A stretch of 64,000 bases of DNA from Ignavibacteriales bacterium (GTDB lineage: Bacteria > Bacteroidota > Ignavibacteria > Ignavibacteriales > Ignavibacteriaceae), in NCBI GenBank assembly GCA_016707285.1, contig JADJIA010000009.1:62001-126000 (forward strand). Direction: 5' to 3'. A model generated the notes under the pieces. It was not told the DNA's origin and made no database searches. It worked only from the letters and a program-made list of their open reading frames with translations. The translations under genes were made by a program, and so were the position numbers. Below are positions 8,969 to 17,392 of the stretch, piece by piece (position 1 is the stretch's first letter; each line of letters starts with the position of its first letter).

Positions 8969-10225
8969 TTAATACCACCTTTTCAACGGTGGATAATTTC
9001 CTTTTCCTTCAGTGTTTCTTAAAACAAAATGGTAGAGATTAATAAGATTTGAATGGAATCCGTAAGCCATTAGTGCCATACTGAGGCGGTAAACACGATA
9101 CATCACTTCACCCGATATTTGAACAATAGCCTGACGATTTTTCTCAATATTGTTTAACCAGTGGCGGGCTGTTAACTCATAGTGTTGCCTGAAATCTTCC
9201 ACATCATAAACTTCAAATCCGGCTTTTTCTGCTATTTTAAGGTATTCACCAATTGGGGAAAGTTCATAATCGGGCATAAAATATTTGGGAGCAAAAACGG
9301 GACCTTTATACTCCCCCTTTGCTGCATTATTTGTTACCCCGAGCTGAAATGAAAGTCCACCGGGTTTCAACAATTCCTTAATTGTTTGGAAATATTCAGG
9401 AAGCGAATTATATCCGATATGGTGTAGCATCTCAACCGAGGAGATTTTATCAAATTTTGTGTCTTTAATTGACCGAACATCTTTTAATTCCACACGGCAC
9501 TTATCCCTGATACCCAATTCTGTAATTCTTTTGTTCGCCCGGTCAGCCTGATTTTTACTCAGGGTAACACCAAGTGCGGTTACTCCATAGTTTTGAGCGG
9601 CATAAATTACGAGTGCACCCCAACCACAGCCACAATCGAGGAGTGTTTCACCCGGTTTAAGGTCAAGTTTCTTGCAGATATAGTCAAGTTTGTCTTTTTG
9701 TGCATCTTCAAGGGAAGTGTCTTCAGTGGCAAACCTGGCGCATGAATAAACCATTTGAGGATCAAGCCAAAGACTGTAGAGTTCATTTGACATATCATAG
9801 TGATATGAGACGGCTTCACTGTCCCTTTCAAGAGAGTGCATTTGTCCCGACAACTTTTTTGTAAAGTTTTTATCCTTCTTTTTTGGAGAAGAAGGAAGTG
9901 CTGCCATTTTTCCCAAAAGTTGAAGATTTTTACCTGATGTTCTTTTTGTCCCGGCAATTTCATAAGCAGATTCAAACACATTAAAGAGGTCACCTTCAAG
10001 ATCAAATTCATCAAAAAAGTAGGCTTCGGTAACATTTAACTCGGTTGGTGGAAGAATTATATTTTTTAATGCTCCCGGTGAATTGAGCACAAGAGTAAAC
10101 CCCGCCTTTTCAACTCCCGCCGGTTTCCATATTTCCCCGTCCCAAAACCTGACATCAAATCCGTTTTTAAGTTTTTCAGGAAATGAAAGGGAGATTACCT
10201 CTTTAACTTTGTCTTTGGGTGTCAT
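8969..10225 (-). CDS. cyclopropane-fatty-acyl-phospholipid synthase family methyltransferase
   Basis: A SAM-dependent enzyme of the CFA synthase / mycolic-acid cyclopropane synthase family, 418 residues, a normal length. The family hallmark YSCARF...LEDAQ is at 160-175 and the SAM-binding LDCGCGWG at 196-203, with SVEMLHHIG further on. It would methylenate or methylate double bonds of membrane lipid acyl chains. Its ATG overlaps the stop of the cytochrome P450 gene by four bases (ATGA), so the two are translated together, hinting that both act on one lipid substrate. Cyclopropanation, methyl branching and methylation without ring formation cannot be separated from sequence. Confidence 0.88.
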   Translation of the reverse strand: MTPKDKVKEVISLSFPEKLKNGFDVRFWDGEIWKPAGVEKAGFTLVLNSPGALKNIILPPTELNVTEAYFFDEFDLEGDLFNVFESAYEIAGTKRTSGKNLQLLGKMAALPSSPKKKDKNFTKKLSGQMHSLERDSEAVSYHYDMSNELYSLWLDPQMVYSCARFATEDTSLEDAQKDKLDYICKKLDLKPGETLLDCGCGWGALVIYAAQNYGVTALGVTLSKNQADRANKRITELGIRDKCRVELKDVRSIKDTKFDKISSVEMLHHIGYNSLPEYFQTIKELLKPGGLSFQLGVTNNAAKGEYKGPVFAPKYFMPDYELSPIGEYLKIAEKAGFEVYDVEDFRQHYELTARHWLNNIEKNRQAIVQISGEVMYRVYRLSMALMAYGFHSNLINLYHFVLRNTEGKGNYPPLKRWY

Positions 10226-11595
10226 TTTATTCTCTTTTCCACTTTGAACCTGAGTCCGTTTTTGGCTTTCATGATTATCCCGGGATCAACCTCGGGTGGG
10301 TTGTCACCTGTGTAAATAAATTTGTACTCAGGAGTTAACACGGAAAAAATCCTCAACATTTCGAACATGGCAAGTCTTCTTCCTGTGCAGATGTGAGGAC
10401 CCTGACCAAAAGGAATGTAACTAAAATTGTTAACTTCCGGCTGGTCCTCTCCTTCAAAGCGGGTGGGATTAAAACTGTCGGGTTGATCCCAAAACTTTGG
10501 AGTTCTGTGCAAAAGACAGGGAGAGATCATCAAATATGACTTTTTAGGGAAAAACAGGCCGTCAATCTCTTCATCTTCAATTACAATTCTATAAAAAGCC
10601 CATGCAGGTGGATAAAGCCTTAAAGCTTCGCTGATAACACACCGCAGGTATGGAGTCTCAGGTGCCATGTGAAGTGATGAAGGAGATGATTCCTGACCCT
10701 CCAAATTCCGCTCCGTTAATTCCACAATAATCTTTTCATCAGTTCCGGGATTTGTTGAAATCAGGTATTGTGTCCAACTTAGACCTTCGGCAACAGTATC
10801 AAATCCGGCAAAAAGGAATGTCATAATCTCATCTCTGATCTGGATATCATCCACTTCACCTGCATTCTTCAGATCTCTCAGAATTCCGGTTAACATCCCC
10901 GGAATTATCTCACCATTCTCAACCTGTTTAAAAAAGCCGGCGACAAATTTTTCGAGGGATGACAAAGCAGAGGTGTAATCTGCAGGAGGAGTATATTTTA
11001 ATCCAAAAACCGATTTAAATCCTGTTTTAACATTCCTGATTAATTCTCCTCTTATGCTGGTATAAGCAAGAATAGTATCTAATTTGTGGATTATATCCTC
11101 TGCATCAAATTTAAGGTCGGGTGAAAACATCTCTTTTACAAGAATTTTCAACATGAGAACTTTAAACCGCTCCTGAAGATCAATTTCCTTCAGATTTTTA
11201 CAATAGCCTTCCAACTCGGATTTAAAATTTTCACATTCCTCATCAATAATTTCTCCAAAACGGGTGAAATATTTAGTGTGGAATGCGGGAGTAATATTTT
11301 TCTGCTGCCTGCTCCAGAGTTCATGATCACTTGTGAAAATCCCCTTCCCCAAAAGAGGATATATCCCCTCCAAAGCTTTTCCTCTGGGGTAATTTCTGTA
11401 GTTGGTTTTTAGAATATGCTGAATGATCGAAGGATCGTTGATCAAAAACAGGATATATTTCCCAAAACTAAACGGGATTACTCTTTCGCCGGTGGAAACT
11501 GTTTTTTGAAGTGTGGAAAGGGGATTTTTGTATAATTGGGGGAGAATTTTTAGGAATCCAGTGCCTTTATATCCGGGAAGCTCATGAATGTTCAT
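10222..11595 (-). CDS. cytochrome P450
   Basis: A haem monooxygenase of 457 residues. All core P450 motifs are visible: I-helix FLFAGFDTVAE with the AGxDT oxygen-activation signature, K-helix ExxR in SEALRLYPP, and haem loop FGQGPHICTGRR with proximal ligand C403. The sequence resembles fatty-acid and class-IV-like bacterial P450s more than sterol demethylases, but the substrate is not readable. There is no fused reductase and no ferredoxin gene beside it. It overlaps the upstream YCF48-like gene and the downstream CFA-synthase-like gene by four bases each, so all three share a transcript. A role in modifying a membrane lipid is inferred from that neighbour. Confidence 0.9.
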   Translation of the reverse strand: MNIHELPGYKGTGFLKILPQLYKNPLSTLQKTVSTGERVIPFSFGKYILFLINDPSIIQHILKTNYRNYPRGKALEGIYPLLGKGIFTSDHELWSRQQKNITPAFHTKYFTRFGEIIDEECENFKSELEGYCKNLKEIDLQERFKVLMLKILVKEMFSPDLKFDAEDIIHKLDTILAYTSIRGELIRNVKTGFKSVFGLKYTPPADYTSALSSLEKFVAGFFKQVENGEIIPGMLTGILRDLKNAGEVDDIQIRDEIMTFLFAGFDTVAEGLSWTQYLISTNPGTDEKIIVELTERNLEGQESSPSSLHMAPETPYLRCVISEALRLYPPAWAFYRIVIEDEEIDGLFFPKKSYLMISPCLLHRTPKFWDQPDSFNPTRFEGEDQPEVNNFSYIPFGQGPHICTGRRLAMFEMLRIFSVLTPEYKFIYTGDNPPEVDPGIIMKAKNGLRFKVEKRIK

Positions 11596-12932
11596 CGGTT
11601 TAGTATCATTTTTTTTGCCACCGACTCTTTATTACCGGTGGAACCAATAATATCAAGTCTGTAAATGTATATGCCAGATGCGGCATTTTCTGCTTTGAAA
11701 GTGAACTGATGTTCACCCTCCTCATACCAACCGTTGGCAAGAACGGTTGTTTCTCTTCCCCTGATATCAAAAACTTTTAATGATATGTGTGAAGGTTCGG
11801 CTAATTTGACGGGGATAATTGTTTCAGGATTAAATGGATTTGGATAGTTGACGCCCAGCCCCGAATTAATGGGAATTGTGGGCAAATCTTCATTTTCGAC
11901 ACTTACTAACGACCGGCTGTATTTTCCGATATAACCAAATCTACCGGCAGTGTAAGCAGTTAAAGAATCAGTGAACTGAATATCGTATAAAACTCCACTA
12001 TCGGGAACATCATACTGTACCCAGTTTGTCCCTTTATCAGTTGTGTAGATAAATTTTTGTGCAAACCCAAGTGGAACCCAGGCTTCATTTTCGTTTCTAA
12101 AAGAAATCCCGTAGGGAACTCCAAACACATCAAGGCTTCGGTAATCCCAATTCTCCCCGCCGTCAGTGGTTGTAACCACGGCTGTTCCATACTCAAAATC
12201 GCCACCTATCCCGATGATGTTCAGGGAATCAAAAACAATCAATCCTCTAATTGGCTCAGGACCCACTCCATACGCCTTCCAGTATTCACCGCTGTTGGTT
12301 GTTTTCCAGATTACTCCCGCAATATCGATGTGACCGCCAAAGCCAAAAGCATAGTTGTCGTCATAAAAACTGAATCCGAGAATCGGGAAATTGGTGAACG
12401 AACTTGTGTCGGTTTGTGCCGGAACCCATTCCTCACCACCATTTGTAGTGTGGGCTATCCTCCCTTCAAGTCCTGACGCCCAGCCGTTAAGAGAATCGAG
12501 GAAATGAAGACCTATAAGGAATACATCGTCGTGCCTGTAGCGGGATTCACTCCATGAATCGCCACCGTCGGTGGTTTTATAAAAGATGGTACCAAAAGGA
12601 GGGGCTGCAAAATCGAGAGCAACAGCATAACCGGTGGTTCTGGTAACAAAAAATACATCGGAAATGTCTTTTATGCTCGGGAATTGTAGTGTCTGCCAGG
12701 AGAGACCTCCATCTGTTGTCTTAACTCCAAAACCTGTATCACCCACTGCAAAACCATATAAACTGTCAAGAAAACAAATTGAGGTTATTGTTTTATTCGT
12801 TAGAACCGGCAGTTTTGTCCAGGTAAACTTCTGCGGAAGAATTGTAAACGAGAAAAGAAAAAAAATAGCCGGTATGAGTAATTTCAAGCCAAAAGTCCTG
12901 TTAATTGGGAATATCGTCAAAAATTTATTCAA
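11592..12932 (-). CDS. secreted YCF48/BNR-propeller protein with type IX secretion C-terminal domain
   Basis: Signal peptide in the first ~35 residues, then repeated KTTDGGxxW/TTNGGEEW blades, typical of YCF48/BNR beta-propellers, over about 35-345. The C-terminal ~85 residues are a type A sorting domain: VNYPNPFNPETII, LKVFDIRGRE, GIYIYRLDI and a basic end. It should be exported by the Sec system, then by type IX secretion, and anchored or released at the cell surface. Function is unknown; such propellers usually mediate binding. It is the first of a three-gene overlapping set with the P450 and CFA-synthase-like genes, an unusual companion for lipid enzymes. Confidence 0.82.
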   Translation of the reverse strand: MNKFLTIFPINRTFGLKLLIPAIFFLFSFTILPQKFTWTKLPVLTNKTITSICFLDSLYGFAVGDTGFGVKTTDGGLSWQTLQFPSIKDISDVFFVTRTTGYAVALDFAAPPFGTIFYKTTDGGDSWSESRYRHDDVFLIGLHFLDSLNGWASGLEGRIAHTTNGGEEWVPAQTDTSSFTNFPILGFSFYDDNYAFGFGGHIDIAGVIWKTTNSGEYWKAYGVGPEPIRGLIVFDSLNIIGIGGDFEYGTAVVTTTDGGENWDYRSLDVFGVPYGISFRNENEAWVPLGFAQKFIYTTDKGTNWVQYDVPDSGVLYDIQFTDSLTAYTAGRFGYIGKYSRSLVSVENEDLPTIPINSGLGVNYPNPFNPETIIPVKLAEPSHISLKVFDIRGRETTVLANGWYEEGEHQFTFKAENAASGIYIYRLDIIGSTGNKESVAKKMILNR

Positions 12933-12958
12933 ACCGGTTCAAATAAAAGAAACTAAAA

Positions 12959-13822
12959 TTAGCCTATACGTTCGATGACCGACTCAACAAATCTTTTGAC
13001 CGATTTTTCGTGGTATGAGAAATAAAGACAGGGTTCAAACATCTCCAATTCAATCAGTTTAAACTCATCTTTTGAATAAACACCATCAACTCTGGAATAT
13101 AATGTGTCAAAACCCAGCGCATCATTAATTTCGTAAGCCTGATCGATAAGATCGGCAGATGGTTTAACTGCCTCTACGGTGCCGCCAAAGTCTGTTTGTG
13201 TCCTGAAATCACCGGGTGCAACTCTTTTTAATACAGCGTGGCTATACTCACCATTCAAGAAAATTAGCGAATATTCACCATTGGTTTCAATTTCTTCGAT
13301 ATAGTCTTGTATCATAAGGTCTGCAAATTCAAGAATTTTTGCAGCAATGGGGTTAAAGTCGAGTGCTTCGTCCCTCGATACGAGGTAAGTTTCAAATGCG
13401 CCTGCAGAAATTGCCGGTTTAATAACTACTCTTTTAAATCTTTTCCTTTCAAAAACCTCTTCAAGTTTGAGGATACTCGCTTTTGGGATGAACATTGTGT
13501 CAGCTGTGAGAATACCTCTTCTCTGAAGTTCTTTGATGTAGCTTTTGTGCAGATTTTTTTTAATAATCTCCGGCTTGTTCAAAATTTTGTAGCCGGCAAT
13601 AGTAGCCTTGTTCATCCAGGAAATAAATTCCGCCGTTGAAAGGAAATAATCCCACGGAGACCTCACAATAAGGAAATCATATTCATTTGGAGGCAGAGGT
13701 CCGTCGTTCCAGATCACCGGCTTGGCGATGATCTTTTTCTCCTTAAAAGCGGGTAAGAGAAGTTGATCGTCTTCCGTTAAATCCGGGTATGCACGGCATG
13801 TCACTAATCCTAATTTTATCAT
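12959..13822 (-). CDS. ATP-grasp family protein (RimK/GshB-like)
   Basis: 287 residues with the N-terminal LVTCRAYPDLTEDDQLLLPAF and LIVRSPWDYF segments seen in a family of stand-alone ATP-grasp ligases related to glutathione synthetase, RimK and cycloserine-pathway ligases. The ATP-grasp core shows RVVIKPAISAG for nucleotide binding, MIQDYIEEIETNGEYSLIFLNGEYSHAV, and a metal-binding end ELEMFEPCLYF. These enzymes join a carboxylate to an amine or thiol using ATP through an acyl-phosphate. The substrate is unknown and no amino-acid or peptide pathway genes are adjacent. It lies 26 bases upstream of the YCF48-like gene. Confidence 0.75.
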   Translation of the reverse strand: MIKLGLVTCRAYPDLTEDDQLLLPAFKEKKIIAKPVIWNDGPLPPNEYDFLIVRSPWDYFLSTAEFISWMNKATIAGYKILNKPEIIKKNLHKSYIKELQRRGILTADTMFIPKASILKLEEVFERKRFKRVVIKPAISAGAFETYLVSRDEALDFNPIAAKILEFADLMIQDYIEEIETNGEYSLIFLNGEYSHAVLKRVAPGDFRTQTDFGGTVEAVKPSADLIDQAYEINDALGFDTLYSRVDGVYSKDEFKLIELEMFEPCLYFSYHEKSVKRFVESVIERIG

Positions 13823-13990
13823 CTTGCCAAACTTTTTATATTCTTGCTATTAAATAAATTCATGAATTTCAAATTTAACAACTTTTTTGAACCTGTGAAA
13901 ACCAAATTACATTAACGGACGGTTTCTAAACTACTCATCTTCTTTTCTTATCTTTACTTTTTGATTTTAAGAATTTGAGGAAACAATAAA

Positions 13991-14971
13991 ATGAAGATGA
14001 ATAAAGTCGGGAAATCCGATCTAACTATATCAGAAATCAGTTTGGGCTGCTGGACACTTGGCGGTTTAAACTGGGTTGACGGCTCTCCAAATGGCTGGGC
14101 TAATGTTAATGAACCCGAAGTGGAAGAAGCTATTAACTATGCAATAGATAATGGTGTTACCCATTTTGACAATGCTGATGTTTATGGCAATGGCAGAGCT
14201 GAAAGGATGCTTTCGAAAATACTCGGGAGTCGTACCAAAGAAGTAACCATAGCTACAAAAATTGGTTGGTTCAAGGGTACCGCTGCACATGCTTATGAAC
14301 CCACACACATCCGCCATCAGTGTGAACAGTCACTAATCAACTTAAAAAGAGATTATATCGATCTCTACTATTTCCATCATGGTGATTTTGGCACCGATGA
14401 TGTGTATCTTGATGATGCAGTCGCTATGATGTATAAGTTAAAAGAAGAGGGGAAAATCAGAGTAATTGGACTTTCTTCCTACTCCCACGAAAGATTTACA
14501 ACTCTTGCCCCAAAAATAAAACCTGACACTCTTCAAAGTTCTGCCAGTGCATTAGACGACAAATACCTCGCAAAAGGAACCCCCACTTCTGATCTGTTGA
14601 ACGAGACGGGAATTTCATTTGTTGCGTTTGGACCCGTTGCTCAAGGATTGTTGCTCGGCAAATATTCAAAAGATAATCCGCCAAAATTTGAACCCGGAGA
14701 TCACAGAGCCGGTGCCCCAAGGTTTTCAGTTGAATTCCTGACAAAACTTGAACCAAAAATTGAAGCTCTTAAAAAACATTTTGGTCCAACAGGTGAAGAT
14801 CTTGCAAGAGTTGCATTACAATATCTTTTAAAATATGATCGTGTAGCCGCGGTAATCCCCGGATTCAGGAATCTCGCTCAGGTTAAAATGAACCTTTCGG
14901 CTGCCGACAAACCACTTACAAACGATGAATTCAGTTTTGTACAATCAATTTTTTCAAATAAAGGAGAGTAG
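13991..14971 (+). CDS. aldo/keto reductase
   Basis: A 326-residue NAD(P)H-dependent (beta/alpha)8 oxidoreductase. Visible family features are the N-terminal SDLTISEISLGCWTLGG, the catalytic tetrad region FDNADVYGNG (D60, Y65), K90 in IATKIGW, and a His in LYYFHHGD; the C-terminal cofactor region is VAAVIPGFRN. It belongs to the group acting on carbonyl sugars or small aldehydes (YajO/PdxI-like size), with substrate unknown. GAGGAAACAATAAA precedes the ATG as ribosome-binding site. A small metallopeptidase gene follows after six bases, so the two form an operon; the functional link is unclear. Confidence 0.88.
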   Translation: MKMNKVGKSDLTISEISLGCWTLGGLNWVDGSPNGWANVNEPEVEEAINYAIDNGVTHFDNADVYGNGRAERMLSKILGSRTKEVTIATKIGWFKGTAAHAYEPTHIRHQCEQSLINLKRDYIDLYYFHHGDFGTDDVYLDDAVAMMYKLKEEGKIRVIGLSSYSHERFTTLAPKIKPDTLQSSASALDDKYLAKGTPTSDLLNETGISFVAFGPVAQGLLLGKYSKDNPPKFEPGDHRAGAPRFSVEFLTKLEPKIEALKKHFGPTGEDLARVALQYLLKYDRVAAVIPGFRNLAQVKMNLSAADKPLTNDEFSFVQSIFSNKGE

Positions 14972-14977
14972 TAAATA

Positions 14978-15463
14978 ATGTTCGAATTTAGTGAACTGCC
15001 TGCAAAGGAACCTAAAAAGAGGGAATATGAAGAGTCGGAAGAACTTAAATTTCTGGCTGAAAAAATAATTTCTGAACAAAAAATTGACGTTATGCCCGCT
15101 CAGGTCGGGTATATGATTGTCAGTCCAAATATTTCTAAAACTGTTCCGAGCAAAACCATCAAAACGCCTCCTGAATTAAAACATTTTTCCGGTTTTGACT
15201 ATCTGGTTGAAGTGTCACTTGATCTCTGGACTGCCCTTGATGAAGCTGAAAGATATATCCTCATCCACCATGAACTCCTTCATATCCTCCCGATAATGAA
15301 CGAAAAGACGGGTGATTATGACTTTAAAATCAGAAAACCTGATTTTGTGGCATTTAAATCGATTCTCGACAAATATGGCACCGACTGGAAACAGAAAATT
15401 AAACTGAGTCTAAGCTCTATCCATAATCTTACCCCGGCTCAGGAAGATTCTATCAGGATTTAG
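14978..15463 (+). CDS. putative metallopeptidase (phage-metallopeptidase-like)
   Basis: A 161-residue soluble protein without signal peptide. HHELLH at 97-102 contains the zinc motif HExxH (H98, E99, H102). The preceding LDEAERYILIHHELLHI and the later YDFKIRKPDFVAFKSILDKYG resemble the 'putative phage metallopeptidase' family, whose members are of this size. It would be a cytoplasmic zinc protease or an inactive relative; targets are unknown. It is the second gene of the aldo/keto-reductase operon, and an octamer repeat array begins six bases after its stop. Confidence 0.65.
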   Translation: MFEFSELPAKEPKKREYEESEELKFLAEKIISEQKIDVMPAQVGYMIVSPNISKTVPSKTIKTPPELKHFSGFDYLVEVSLDLWTALDEAERYILIHHELLHILPIMNEKTGDYDFKIRKPDFVAFKSILDKYGTDWKQKIKLSLSSIHNLTPAQEDSIRI

Positions 15464-15468
15464 GGGAG

Positions 15469-15612
15469 AACTTCGGAACTTCAGAGTTTCAGAACTTCAG
15501 TGATTTAGACCAATAGGGTTCAAGAGTTCTGAGGTTCTGAGGTTCCGGAGTTCTGAGGTTCTGAGGTTCCGGAGTTCTGAGGTTCCGGAGTTCTGAGGTT
15601 CCGAAGTTCTCA
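15469..15612. repeat. octamer tandem-repeat array (18 units) directly after a stop codon
   Basis: Eighteen contiguous 8-base units without a phase break. The first units read AACTTCGG, AACTTCAG, AGTTTCAG, AACTTCAG; from about 15519 they switch to AGTTCTGA, GGTTCTGA, GGTTCCGG, essentially the reverse complement, so the two halves can fold on each other as a long hairpin. It starts six bases after the TAG of the metallopeptidase gene. Confidence 0.85.
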
Positions 15613-15680
15613 ATTTGCTTTTTGCTCCAAATATTTGTAATTTATGATGGTGATTTTCATAAACATAAAAAGGAGCCTTT

Positions 15681-16850
15681 ATGAGATATCTTTACATGTT
15701 ATTTGCTGTAATCTTGATTGCAGGAACCGGATTTGCGCAGAATGTTACTGTGCAAGATTACAAAGTTCCTGTAAGTACAGCAAAAATTCTGAGACTGACG
15801 GGAAGTTATAACTTCGCTCAGACAACGGATGAAGTTACAACTAATGTAACATCAAACAACGCTAATGCGACCGCTCTTTTCAGATATTTTTATTCATCAC
15901 TTCCTTTTGCTTATTTTGTTGATATTGATGCTGTTGGCGGAAAGAATTTTGCCGAATTCAGTCATGATATCTCAATTCGTCCGAGTGTGAGAAAATATTT
16001 TGCTGATGACAAAGACTGGTTTGGTTTTGGTGCGCTTGATCTTCGTCATGCAAACACATTCAAACAGATCGAGTCGAACATCACAGTTGGTGGTGGATAT
16101 GGCCGTTATATTAATGCTACTGCTCTCGCAAAAGCTGTAAGAATCGAAAGTCACCTTCTTAAAGAGGGTGTGATCACAGCCAGACTTCCAAAAGAAACCA
16201 TGATAAAGATCGCTAACATCATCGAGCGTGAAGATGAATATCGTGGCGTTTTTGGAGATACTTACGAGAAAAACTGGTATGAGGATATTGAAAAAGAGAT
16301 GCGTGCCACCGGACTTCTTCAGGGTGGTGCACTCGGAGCCATGGGTATTCTCAGGACACAACAGGTGTTAAAAGGAATAAATGAAAGAGTTAATGAAAGA
16401 TTCTTCGGATGGGATGTAACTGCCGGTGTACTTTTTAACCTTTCGACCCGTGATAAATCCCCAACCAATTCACCTGCCCTCTCACTTGGTGGAAGATTTT
16501 CGAATCCTATAGGATGGAACTCACAGGTTAACGCCTATGCAAATATGAACACACCTTTTGATTCAACATTTTTCAAAAGTGTGATAGTAACTGCTGGTGT
16601 TGATTATTTTTATGAGCTTGGTAACAAAATAAACTTTGTTGCCGGTTATCAATTAAATTTTATAAAAAGAAACACTGTGTTTTTGCCTCTGAACGAAGAC
16701 AGTTATGTGGATCATGCAATATCTGCCGGATTCATTTTCTATCTTGAAAACAATATCAATCTCGGAATTCAATCTTCACTAAACAGAAGTGGACTTTTGA
16801 AAGTTACCGATTTTAGAACTTCAGTATCACTTCAGTACAATGTATTTTAA
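15681..16850 (+). CDS. probable outer-membrane beta-barrel protein
   Basis: 389 residues with signal peptide MRYLYMLFAVILIAGTGFAQ. The rest alternates short amphipathic strands (ALFRYFYSSLPFAYFVDID, NKINFVAGYQLNFIK, ISAGFIFYLENNINLGIQ) and ends in VSLQYNVF with a terminal Phe, as expected of an outer-membrane barrel. A long helical insertion lies at about 150-240 (SHLLKEGVITARLPKETMIKIANIIEREDEYRG). I do not recognise a named family. The gene has AGGAG before the ATG, is monocistronic and ends in a clear terminator. Confidence 0.6.
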   Translation: MRYLYMLFAVILIAGTGFAQNVTVQDYKVPVSTAKILRLTGSYNFAQTTDEVTTNVTSNNANATALFRYFYSSLPFAYFVDIDAVGGKNFAEFSHDISIRPSVRKYFADDKDWFGFGALDLRHANTFKQIESNITVGGGYGRYINATALAKAVRIESHLLKEGVITARLPKETMIKIANIIEREDEYRGVFGDTYEKNWYEDIEKEMRATGLLQGGALGAMGILRTQQVLKGINERVNERFFGWDVTAGVLFNLSTRDKSPTNSPALSLGGRFSNPIGWNSQVNAYANMNTPFDSTFFKSVIVTAGVDYFYELGNKINFVAGYQLNFIKRNTVFLPLNEDSYVDHAISAGFIFYLENNINLGIQSSLNRSGLLKVTDFRTSVSLQYNVF

Positions 16851-16875
16851 TTTATAACATCTTTAAAAGAAAAAA

Positions 16876-16905
16876 AGGCTGTCCAAATCGGGCAGCCTTT
16901 TTTTT
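16876..16905. terminator. bidirectional Rho-independent terminator
   Basis: AGGCTGTCC (16876-16884), loop AAATC, GGGCAGCCT (16890-16898), followed by a T run on the plus strand and preceded by an A run that gives a T tract on the minus strand. It separates two convergent genes. Confidence 0.9.
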
Positions 16906-16922
16906 GTTCTAATAGATGTTTA

Positions 16923-17303
16923 CTACTTTTTCAGCCAGGTCTGACCATCTTCGCTAAGATTTTTCAGATATTTAGCCGGTTCTTTTTTCAATTTTGTTTC
17001 GCAGCCGGGGCAACATACAGCAACGGTTTTTCCTTCAATTTCAACTGTTGGTGCGCCTGCTTCAATTTTTTCGCCGGTTACCGGGCAGTATAAATTCCAG
17101 ACTGTTTTAACAGTTTTTTTGTCTTCCGAGCAACTGTCACCTTTTTTATCCGCTGAGCAACAATCGTCTTTTTTTACGGTTGTGTCTTTGGCTGCGTGAT
17201 GTTCCTTATTCTGGTTTTCTTTCTTGGATGCATCCTGTGCATTCAACGATGCAGTACCAAAAAAGATGAAAAGGGGTAAAGCTAAAAAAATCAGCTTGTG
17301 CAT
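16923..17303 (-). CDS. periplasmic YHS/TRASH-like metal-binding protein
   Basis: 126 residues. Signal peptide of about 22 residues ending ...SLNAQ, then a Lys/Glu/His/Cys-rich linker with DDCC, CSEDKK and HH motifs. The C-terminal domain NLYCPVTGEKIEAG...VAVCCPGCETKLKKEP is a YHS/TRASH-like module that binds transition metals, mostly copper, with its cysteines. A role in metal sensing, buffering or delivery at the envelope is inferred; no copper ATPase or oxidase genes are adjacent. Confidence 0.7.
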   Translation of the reverse strand: MHKLIFLALPLFIFFGTASLNAQDASKKENQNKEHHAAKDTTVKKDDCCSADKKGDSCSEDKKTVKTVWNLYCPVTGEKIEAGAPTVEIEGKTVAVCCPGCETKLKKEPAKYLKNLSEDGQTWLKK

Positions 17304-17392
17304 TTATTTCTCCGATGATTGTGAAATGTTTCTAATTTTCTAACATCTAAAATAGGTTGAATAGTTCATTTATAAAAGGGGAAAGGGAATAG

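Noticed and set aside
15469..15612. CRISPR array
   Set aside because: Units are 8 bases long and contiguous, without spacers, and no cas genes are present.
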